A stretch of DNA of 64,000 bases from assembly GCF_910592395.1 (NCBI RefSeq), contig NC_088311.1:24646646-24710645 (forward strand), in the 5' to 3' direction. This document shows, one piece after another, positions 37,158-49,100 of the stretch. The translations under genes were made by a program, and so were the position numbers. The notes beneath the pieces were generated by a model, which was not told the DNA's origin, did no database searches, and was given only the letters and a program-made list of their open reading frames with translations. Position 1 is the stretch's first letter. Every line of letters begins with the position of its first letter. This DNA comes from Lineus longissimus. Its lineage: Eukaryota > Nemertea > Pilidiophora > Heteronemertea > Lineidae.

Positions 37158-40100
37158 CTCACGAAGAAGACCGTCGCTTTATGGCTGATCAGACCTATGT
37201 CTCGGAAATGCAGGCAATTAGCGCTAATACAGTACAGGTAAGACAAGTCCAAATTCTGTTCTGCCTGTTTTATTATAAGCATCTTCAGATTTCGTAGAAT
37301 GAAATTCAATTTCATGTGATTATTTTCGAGAATGGAAATGTTAGCAGTGTTCTGTAAGTGTAATGTGCTTGCATGACATGGTGTTGGCATAGTTCCCAAA
37401 TGACATGAATCATTGAGATTTGAGGGTGTAAGTTTAATTTTATAGTGGATTAAAAAGCATTTTGCTTGTTGCATTTTATTAAGTAAGACTTGGAACAGAA
37501 AAAAATATTTTCAAAAATTTCATGTGGTCACCACAGATTGTTTCTGAGTAATGATGACGTTTATTTCAGTTAGAAATGTACATTATCTCGATTTCCTGCG
37601 CAGTGTCGTATAATTTTGTGCCTTTTGAATTTGATTACCAACTTTTGCAGTACATCTTATCTGGCACCAATGTTTGCGGTTGCTTTCAATTGACAATTTC
37701 ATTATCATTCATACAAAATATTGTGCAATGTGGTATTACAACTGTTCGTGTAGTTGTTGCCTTTTTCACAATGCAGAACTTGGTATCAACCGCACTTTGT
37801 GGGTGTATTCACTGATGTATAGCGCACAGCCAATCAGCATTGTGTATATTGTGACTTGAATTATATGTGAAGTGAACTTCACAGAAAAAATTAAATACCA
37901 GGCATGCCAACCGAGAATGACAAAAATCCCAGTCTGACTTTCAGCAGTTTCCATTAACTTACTTAGTTCTGATTTTTAAGTTTGATTTTTTTTAAACCCC
38001 CAGTTTCAGAATGCATGCTTCCTATATTTTCAGTTAGGAATAGGATAGTCATAACATTTTAGGTGTATCATACTTTTGGAGATGTTGTTCGTGGAAGTCG
38101 AATTACTTGCTGTTACAAATATATGAATTATGAATTCTGGGTTGTGTCTAATGCATGTGCCATGTTTTGCAGCAATGGGTTGGGCATGAGGTAAAATGAA
38201 GTGTTCTCTACTTAACTTATTCCACTGATAGCCTATGACTTGAGTTGGCATGACCCCTGGCTTCTCGTTCAGCAAGCACGGGTCACCTCTTGAGAGGGTG
38301 CCCCATGTTGCCTACCAAATATGTACAATAAGCTGTCAGTGTGCAGCTAAAATACATTTGATAGAAAATTGGAACAGAGTGAAAATTGCTGTTCTGATCA
38401 TGTTTGGAATTTGAAAATTTGACTTATCTTTCAATTTTCAAATGTCTTTTTAGAATATTCTTCGTAGTTCGTATGAAAAAAAATGTACATGTGGGTTGCA
38501 TGGGAACATCCTTTTAACACTCGTTTCCTCCTCGGACGCACTTTTTCTACACGAATTGTTGACATTTTTGTTTTGACTGCGCGGTAAGGCAGGCTAATGT
38601 CTTGTTGGTATAGTTGCCATGGAAATGCTACAGTAAATCACAAAGGGCCGAAGTTTTAACAATTCGTCTCCCACTTTGCCACACTTACATGGTTGCAATG
38701 GTATTATGTCATACATGTGTCATGATTGAAGTCTGTTTGTGTCAAGTCCGATTACATACAGTACATGTTCATTCAGCTGTCGGTGGATTGTACCCCAGTT
38801 TCAGTGAATGTCGTCCCCGGGGCCATGGTACTTCATACACTTACTACATTCATACCCTAAACACCCTGCTAGAATTGTCCCTCTTGGCCTCTTTATACTA
38901 ACCAACATCAGGACAACATGATTGACAAGATCAACTTGTTCTTAGAGAGCATATTGTTATTCAAAATCCTTTTGCTTGCGCCATCTTTTCCAATGGCAAT
39001 ATTTCACAAATGTAGGCCTTAGCATGGAGGGCCTGTCCTCTTTGAGACTGCTGGCAGGAAGTTTGTTCCATCTCCATGGTGACGCTGTGTGTTGGATGTT
39101 TATTTTCCTGTTAACTTTTCCAACTGAAAGACAAAGAAAAGGATGTGTCTTTTCAGCATTGGTGTAAATGATGTGGCAAAAAATGTTATTAAAAAAAATG
39201 ATATTGTGTTCTCATTGCACGTGCACTCGAGGTCTGTTTGCTGCTCCTGCCAATCTCTCCTTCAGAGTTGCACCACAACAGGGTTTCCTTCTTCTCCCAC
39301 CCCAACACTTGGACTCCTTTGAGCAATAGATGACGTCCATGTATACTTGTACATTCATTCATCATACCAAAAATAACCACCTTATCATGTATGATATTGG
39401 TGTTCCCAACATTTTTTTTCCCAGTACTCTGTTGTGCAGGAGGAAACCTTGTGAAGTTGCATGTTGTAACACCACCAGTAAAGCTCAAGTTTCAAAATTG
39501 GTGTGCATTATAAAAGTTGTGGTGTGATATAGCTGTTGTGCGTTCTGTGTTCAATCACCTTAAAATGACGAGTCGAAAGTGCAGTTTCCATGGCACTCTG
39601 CACTTGCGGACGTGTCTGCCTATCATTCTATTTTCCACGAAAGATACATTTGCATAAAGATTACAAAAATTGTCAATCTAAGAATAATTCTGATGTTTCT
39701 TTGTAGAAGATATTTATATATAGTCAAGCATGGAAAATATAACATGTCCCCCTCCAATGTAAGTCTCTCGCTGAGAGGCTTGAAGCATCAACTCAAGTCT
39801 TGGGGAAAGAAATCAGCCAATTCCATCATTTTTTTAAAATAACCATTTCTGGCAATGTAGAGTTTTTCATGTTTTCTGTTGTCAGAAACTCCAGTTCCAC
39901 TCAAAACTTGTCAATTTATTAGACAACATGAATTTCTTCGTTCTCTACGTTCTCCTGTGTTGATCAAGGTGAAAGATTCCACTCTCATCATCTGTCTTCT
40001 ATTTCAGACTACCAGTCAGTCGACTCCACAAACGACGACGCAAGTAGTCCAGAAATCCTCCAACCAATCACAGACTGCAACGATCATACAGTCGGCACAT

Positions 40101-43100
40101 TCAGGGCAGCAGTTCATTGTTACCAGTAAGTCACACTACTCCCCCTGTAACACTGGCCCTGTATTAACACTGGTGTTGAAGAAAAGGGACTGATGAGTTT
40201 GTTGTCACTCTTGCAATACTCAGAGGTGGAATTTTGTTATCTTCAAAATCCATAATGTACAACCATTTTCTGTATATTTCATGATTTTGTAATTTGTGTG
40301 AAATGTTCACATAATTGTGGCAATTGGTCAAGTGATACATGAACAGGTGTGTCATCTTCACATAAAATGATTGCACAGTTGTGGATACATAGTCTTACTA
40401 CAATACAAGTGATTGATTCCCAGTTAACTGTATTGTTAAAAAAGACCCCCTGCTAGGCATAAAGAGAGAGTGGATGTGGTAACTAATAAACACCTTCATA
40501 GAAACCAGATGTCAGAAACCTACGATTGCTTGGTGTGTGGCTGTGACGTGCATTGGGCAAAATGGACAAAGATGACGAAATGTTTAGATTATTACTGGTA
40601 CTGGTAGAGGGGCAGTGATAACTAATCTCAGAACAACGGGTACCGGTACATGTATTTGCAAATTGAGATTGAGACAAATCCCTCTGACTTACGCCACAGA
40701 TGGAATGATATCGAAAGTTCTTATTTGAAAATGCTCTTCCATCTTTCAGCAACAGTGCCTCCAGAAAATGAACAGAGTCAAGACACTGTGACCCTGCAGG
40801 CTGCTGGCCAGACAGCTGTATACCCAACTCATGTACAGTATGTAGAAAGCCCAGATTCTACCCTATATGCAGCGACAAATGGACAAATGTAAGTGAGATC
40901 TTGTCAATGAACAATGTGCCTATGAGACCACTTGTGTAAAGTGTACATGTATGATACTATGATCAGGCCACTCCAAATACATTATATGGGACGCACACTT
41001 CTTGCCTTATAATTAGGGCTTATTTTTCTGTGATTTCATCGTGCTCATGCCAAATGTCAGTCTTTCTCATAATCATGAGACTATCACTAACTTGAGGTGT
41101 GATATCTTTTCTAAAAGGTGTTCAGGAGCAGATTTGACCATTTTATTGCCAGAAAACACTTCAGGGGGGTGGCAAATACCAGAAAGAGCCAAATTAAGTT
41201 GGGCACCCCATTTAGTGCTTTAGGTGTGCACAATGTTAAAAGCGCTGTCTATTTGGTGCAATTGAGATACCTACATTGCAATGATGTTAATACTCCCTGG
41301 TACTAAGAAGAAGGAGCAGACTAAGTCTCACTTGTTCTTGCTGTGCTTCAGTAATGAGGATTTGTACTTATGTTCAAGAAGTTACTGCATGAACTTTGAC
41401 TGCGGTTAATAGTGGTACTCGAGACGGCAGAAACATGAGTGCGAAAGCGTTTTTGGCACCTCGTATTCAGGAAAATGGAGATCAGTCGATCTCAAATACA
41501 CCTCTTTAAGTCATTAGTAAGTAGGTTTCTGGTATCTGCCACATACTGTAAACTGCTAACCTAGAAGGTCACAAGCTCTTTCCAAGAAACTTAGTACAGA
41601 CAAATATTCTGAGAATGGTGTGTCCTAGGAAAAGTGCAAAGAATACTGATAAGTGCTTAGTTAAAGCTAAGAGTTGGTCATAATTTTCTGGTGTTGTGGC
41701 CATACCTTACTTGATTATCCTGATTGAAGCAACACACAGGATTATCACTGGATTTAAATCTGTAAATGCATTTGAAATAAATGTTTTTTAAAAATTGTTT
41801 TTTTCAGGCAAAACTATCCAGAATACAGTCAGACAACAATGTACACTCCTGTGGGTAGTACGTACTATCAGACGTCTGGGACCCAGGTAAGGAGGGACAA
41901 AGTCAATGAAAACAATGGTGTCAATGCCTGGAATGATGTAAGGAGATTTTAATACTTGATCAGTGTTGTTGTCGTCCATGGAAGCACATCACTCCAAGCG
42001 TACACGCATTGTTGTTATTGTTGTTGGTTAACACTTGAGAGAACGCTCATTTCTTTGGACATTCACCAGTGATTCATCAAACCCATTTTCTTGTTGGAAA
42101 ATGGAAAAGACTTCGAAAGATATTGACTTGAAATACAATGACGGCCTACTTTTACAATAGCTTATTCATGATTGCACTGAATTATTTTCTTGTTTAGACT
42201 TATGAGTGCTTTTAGTGGAGCTTCTGTTTTTGATGTCAATTATTTTGCCACTGCTGCGGCGAAGTATGCTTTGACGCTATGATATCCCACGATTGAAATT
42301 AAGATGTAATGAGTTGGTATGACCAACTTGCTTTTCCCATAAATGTTTGGTTTGATGGTTTCTTTTGAGCTGTGTCAAATTTGTAAATAAAACAATGGTT
42401 ACAGTACTCCAAACTGGTATGCTGCCTTGCTGGTAGAAAAGAAACTAACTTGCAGAAGAACTGAAAAATATCTTTCAACAGGGAAAACTGGTGGAATATT
42501 AAATGAATGGCCAATATTTTAGTCTAAAACATGTAAAAGATTAAAGTGATGCTTTCTGCTTTTTGTCAAATATATAAGTATTGTTTTACTGTAGTCTGTA
42601 CATTGTTAGATTAGGATAAATGTTGTCTTTGATGTGGTTCTGTTCTTTGGTTGCCTTTGGGTGTTCACAAACTGAATGCGTGTTATTCATTGTAATTGTT
42701 GACTTATCATGTTGTAAAATAAACTTCATAAGTCTTGGCTGTTTTCGAAATCTGTTTGAGCTGAAACTTGTCTGCATGTTATACATGCATGGTCTCTTTC
42801 TATCATTTGGTTAACTAAAGAGTCTTGAATGAAAAAAAGCTAGCTACTAAGTTTTATGACAACTTTAGAGTTTTTGTGATGACATTTTTTTTCCTTATTT
42901 TTAGTAGAAGTGAGAATATTTTCTCATTCTTTAAAAATCATTCAGTTTAAAGTTAGTTTGACGTGCTTGATTGTACATGTATGATGTGACTGTCTCATTT
43001 CAGATGAGTTCCACAGTCACCCCCATTGGCAGTGTGCAAGGCCTCCAACAACAGATCCTGACTCATTCAGGAGGCACATACTTAGTCCAAGGGGGTACTA

Positions 43101-46100
43101 TGGATGGTGAGGGACACCCCCTGACACACACCACACGAGCATCGCCTGCGACAGTAAGTTGAAAATATGAATGGTTTACCGGTATGCTTACTTCGAACTT
43201 GTGAGTAGGAGGAATCTAATAATTCATATTTGCAGGCTGGTCTAGGTGTTGTTTGAAAAAAGATTCCAAAATGACAATCACTCAGCGAAGACCAATGTGT
43301 GATTTGACAACATTTTGCAAACCATCAGTAAAGCGGTTCTAATCTTGCACTTTAAAGAGATGGCATTTAGTGATTTCTTCATTACAAAGTAACATTGGTG
43401 AATCTATTTCGTATTATGAACCTTTCCTTATTCCACCCTTATGAACGTATGAGTCTGAGCGGATTTTTTCTGTTGTGTTCTGACCTCACAGGTCCAATGG
43501 CTTTTTGACAATTTTGAAGCAACTGATGGTGTCAGCCTTCCTCGTGGCACCCTGTACAACTTGTATTTACAACACTGTGCAGAAACTAAACAGGATGCGA
43601 TGAATGCTGCATCATTTGGAAAACTGATCCGCTCAGTGTTCTTGGGCTTAAGGACCCGTCGTTTAGGGAAAAGGTAGCCAATTTCATATGTATCTTATCG
43701 TCTTTGTTTTGTGTATTGCTTTAGGTTCAGTGGTTAATTGATAATTACGAAAATGCTGAAGGAGTGAGTCTGCCCCGAAGTACCTTGTATAACCATTATC
43801 TGCGACACTGTCATGAACAAAAAATGGACCCAATGAACCCAGCATCATTTGGAAAACTTATACGCTCAGTATTTCTTGGCCTACGGACAAGGAGATTAGG
43901 CACAAGGTACTGGAGTTTTTGCTAATCAGTTGAGCTAGTGCCAGTATAGCTCTCATCAGACATGTATTAACCTCATTAACCAACCACACCCTGTTCTCGG
44001 GAATAGAACTAGCCATCACCTGTTAGGCTAACACAGGCTAACAAACCAGACCTGATCCTGACACAACCCGGGAGGAGGGCCTGCATGTATTACAGCAAAA
44101 GCTTGGCTATACTAGAAAAAGTCCACATAACCATCATATCACTTTCATGGACAGATGGCGTTATGGCTATACAAGCACAGTGAAATGACGCATCAAAATC
44201 TTGTTGAGGTCCATAGTGAGTTGGGATCCTAAGAATTTTAGGGCCTTCTCAACTTGTAGTACTTCTTCGTCGAGCAATGCAGCGCACCCAATGAAAATTG
44301 ACCAGGATGGTCCTTACTCCTTTGGTTTTCATAGTGGTCATGTTCATTGTTGCATTTGTTTTCAAAATCTTGATATATCTTGTCCATGTCAAAGTGCATG
44401 AATTATGGACTTTAGAATCTAGATGATATTGTCATGCTAGCTCTGCAGTTCCTACCCTTGTCTGATGATATGTGCCTGGCTTAGACGTCGCATTTAGCAA
44501 GCTTGTTTTTACCCTATCGCTCTCTCAGCTGCTGCTTACTCTGTCTCCCAACTCCATCATATCTCAATCTCAGACTTCTGATCTTCCTATCACCTTCATT
44601 CACTTCACAGTAGTTTTTCAACCTTTCTCTTGGTGTTAGTATTTCACTCACTTCATTTCAGCGGGGCAGCCACTGCTGCGATTTGGCCTGTGGTATGCTG
44701 TGGTCATTCCTGTTGCTGATCACTGCTGGTCAACTGGGGGCTACCCTCAAGAGTGTATGGCCGCATCATTCAAATCTAAGTTCCATATCTGTTGGTGATG
44801 CACTCAACAAATTACACAAGTTTAACTTACCAGCAGTCTCTTGGAACATTTGACTTCCCTTCAATACCACAAGCACAAAAAGCAGTAGTGGATCCCTGCA
44901 TTAGGTTGTTACATAACAGTAACACAAAATCTAAATGCAAATTTGTTTGTATTGAAATAAATTATCATAAATGTCAACACCTGCACTATCACTTGGGTTG
45001 AAGGTAAGGGGATTGTATTTCTCACCAATTGATCTGTAATCAGTTGGTAAATACTGTACAGTTCGTTCATAGTTATAACTTGAAGTAAAATAGTGACATT
45101 TTGATGTTTATGTCTTTTTAAGCAAATAGTGATGCCCTCTTTGTTGGGTCAAGAGAATTGTTTTTCTCTATTTAAAATCTCTCAAGATGCTTTGTGTTCG
45201 CAAGCCTTGCATTGTAGCCTAACCCATGACATGCAGAGGACTTCGATCAGTATGTGGCTCAGTTCAGATGTAAAAGCAGAAAAATGACTTGTCATGTAAC
45301 CTCTGTGAGAACGTTGACATGATCATCGGGAATTTAGTTATTGTTCGACGATTATCGCTTTGACCGATTATTGTTTGTTTTTAACGACCAGCTCCTTGTA
45401 TTTATGTATGTTTGCATTGCCTGGATTGACACTGCTTCTGGCTGTAATATAGAATTGGTTTCTTACACTAGCAATCTAGGGTGAAACACATTCTCGAACA
45501 TCAGTCACAAAAAATCTGTCCTTGTGCTGTTTGGAGTCTTTATGATATCACCGATTTTCTTTCGTGATTCTGATAGTTACCACCAAAATCTATCCCATAG
45601 TTTTAGCTTCTGGACACAATGATGTCACTGTCATTGAGTCCTTAACACACACGGGTTTTCCGAAACATGTAGTGTGCCTAACCAACCCTAACCTTTTGTA
45701 CATTTACCAATTTAGGAGCTCTGTTCTCCTACCCCGACCATCAATCTCAACTTAACGTGTTGCTTCATTTTTGAAACACCGTTTTCAGGGGTAATTCCAA
45801 GTATCATTATTACGGCATCCGAATCAAGGCAACATCACCACTGAATCAGTTTACTGATGATCAGACTATGGCCATGAGGCAGCAGCCAATCAGTCAAGGC
45901 AAAAGGTAATTAGAATTGATGAATTAATGAAATATTCCATTTTGACCCACCGTTTTCAGGGGTAATTCCAAGTATTATTATTACGGCATCCGAATCAAGG
46001 CAACATCTCCATTGAATCAATTTACTGATGATCAGACAATGGCCATGCGACAGCAGCCAATCAGCCAAGGCAAAAGGTAAATTTCATGCATGTTCAAAAA

Positions 46101-49100
46101 TATCTCTACATAGTTTTAGAATATTTTTGAAGTTTCAATGCTCAGTGCCTTTTAAATCTTAATTTTTATCTGTACGTGTCTGCCTATATGTCTGCATTTA
46201 TGTCCTAAACGCATGAATAAGAATTGCTGCAGTCAAGAGTCGGAAATCTTCCCATGATTTTCTTTGACTCTGTTGGATGGTCATGATGTGTATGTCCCAT
46301 GTTGTAGAGTTGTGCTCTTACTCTCAGTTGAGTTCAAGTCCACTTGAAGATTGGTAGGCTCAGTGGATTTGTGTAACAAAAGAGCAGTCTAAATGTCTAG
46401 GGTGGTTCTCTTTAATCAAACCATGATTTTCTAGAGGCCATACTGTCTGTCTTATGTTGTACATCAAAAGTATATGCAATCAAAGAATTGATCAAAAGAG
46501 GGCTGAAAAACCCTTGAAATGGAAAAGAATTCAAAAAAATGTTCTGCTTACTGTATCTGTGCCGTTTGCATATATTGTTGGAGAAGTGAAATAACAAACT
46601 TTCAGTTTATCACAGTGCCAAGATATGGCATTCATTCAGCCAGTTTATTAGCAAATTCTTTTGGCGCTTTAATCAAGCGTATTGCTTTGACTCTAATTTG
46701 ATTACAAGTGAAGGTAAATTGTAATCATTGCCGATTTGAAAACATCAGTTTTCGATTTAGTTGTCTTGCGTAAAATGTTTCCTGTACCCAATTACTGTTG
46801 TCCCCTTGACATGAGGTAAGATGTCACTTATGGAATGGAAGTGAATTCATTGTGATAGTTTGCATGTTAGATGTTGAACAATGGATGTTAAGATGTCAAC
46901 TGAAGTAAAAGTGCTTTGTCAGATCATTGTGGTCTTTGGTACCTACATGATTAAAGTTGTAGAAATGTGTAAAGAAATCATGTAAAATTCTTGTTTTTCT
47001 TAGTAATAAAGTGATTGTTTAGTATTGGGCTTGGTGTTTAAACTAAATGCTCTACCTTGACTGTTAGGTCTAAGGAACTAAAAATGAAAGAGAATATTAT
47101 AATCGGCAAAACTGAAGAAAAAAACAACATCTTATTGTGACTGTGAACGGAAAAATGGTTTCAAACGCCTTAGCAAAACAGTCACTATGAAGATAACGAT
47201 GGATTAACTGAGATGCGTGTTATGAGAATGACTTAAATCATGTGTGTCGTCTTATCAGGTTCAAACAAGCCAATTGTAAAATGGAGGGCTCGGACGGTAC
47301 AGAGAGTTCAACGACCTCGACAACTGGGTCACATGATTCCACGTCGTCACAGCAGCAGCATCAACAGTTCCTGGGCGATGCATCGGGAGCACTGCCAAAC
47401 TTCTCTGAGATTGAGCCGTGTAATCCACTCCCCGATGGCATCTCGAAGAACGACCTGAAACTGTTGGAACAAATGTACAAGGATCATTGTGAGGTGAGTG
47501 TTGCAAAGTAGGAATGACTTTATAGTTCAATTTGTGTGAGAGAAATTCGACGAAACAGGCTGAAGATTTGATGATCCTATAAAAATGTGGCAGAAATCTA
47601 TATTGGTGATGGATGATGTTGATGTATTTGTCCTTTCATGCAGTCCATGCATCACCTTGTACAGCACTCTATCATTGTGAGTATCATCATAAGATCGAAA
47701 CTCGTACCAGCATAATTCTATAGCAATTTAATCACATCTCCTTGTTGTTTCAGGCTATGTTAGATGTTGTCGTGAATCTCCAGTTCACCCTCATTGAAAA
47801 TTTGTGGAGAACATTTTGGAGGAATCCAGAGGAGCCCAATCACAAGTAAGTGTCCTTGTTCAGGCCTTTCAGTTCAATAAAGTTCACAGCAATTTACACT
47901 GTCATGAATACCCCTGTGCCAAAATTAGGGGTGGGGTCCCTCAATTATGCTCCCAAATGCCCAATGATACAATAAGAACTCATGAAAATAACTGGGCTTT
48001 TCAGACTTGTGATCTTCTGACGTTGCTTTTCTTGTGTTTCAGTGATGCGGCCATGGAGAAGCGACTAACGAAAGACAAGCTGTTCGCCATGTGTAAATAT
48101 GAACCAGTGCAGAAGTTCATCAAGAAATCTGACTATGCTTTCTATCAGTCACTGGTGGAGGTGCTCATTCCAGATGTTCTCCGACCTATTCCAAGTTCTC
48201 TCACACAAGCCATCCGTAATTTTGCTAAAAGTCTAGAAGCCTGGTTGAAGAATGCCATGGAAGACTGTCCAGAGGAAATGTACAAAACAAAGGTAAATAG
48301 TCTCTGCTGGTATCATCGGGAGAAAGAAAACTGAACTAAAACCTGGGGAGATGTCACTCTGGAGAAGGACACTTCAAAAATGAACAAAACCACTGACTGA
48401 AGATGTTGGGTGGAAATTGCCCTCATCATGATATATGATGGCAGTAATGCTGTCAGTAAACTCTTCATAGGCAAGTAAAGGTTGTGTCCCCCGCTTCTGT
48501 TTTAAACCCAAGTACTTAAGTTGTGTTCTAAGTTGATTGATTTCCTTCCAGCTCGGGGCAGTGACAGCATTCGCTCAGACGCTGAGGCGCTACACGTCAT
48601 TGAACCACTTGGCACAGGCTGCACGTGCAGTTCTACAGAACACGTCCCAGATCAATCAGATGTTGACTGATCTGAATAGAGTAGACTTTGGAAATGTACA
48701 GGTAAGCTTATCATTTCAAAGAACAAAAGCACACTTGGGATTAAGATTTGGTTTTCTTCTTTGTGCATATTCTTGAGCTTTCAGGGTGACGGTGACTGTA
48801 AAATCATGCATGTCTGCGAGGTAACCAACTCATGATTTATGTTCCAGGAACAAGCCTCTTGGGTATGTCAGTGCGACGATGGCATTGTGACGAGACTAGA
48901 ACAAGACTTCAAAAAAACACTCCAGCAGCAGAACTCCTTGGAACAGTGGGCTGTGTGGCTTGAGGGAGTTGTCAATCAGGTCCTTAAACCACACGAAGGC
49001 AGTGCCACATTTGCCAAGGCAGCTAGACAATTTCTGCTGAAGTGGTCATTTTATAGGTGAGTAAACCACACAACAGAATCATCTTAATTGCTCTTGATTG

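Noticed and set aside
45789-46076. Exon 8a/8b duplication as a mere assembly (haplotype) artefact
   Set aside because: Not fully excluded, but intron flanks are diverged while the exons keep seven silent and one replacement difference. That fits an old duplication under selection better than two alleles.
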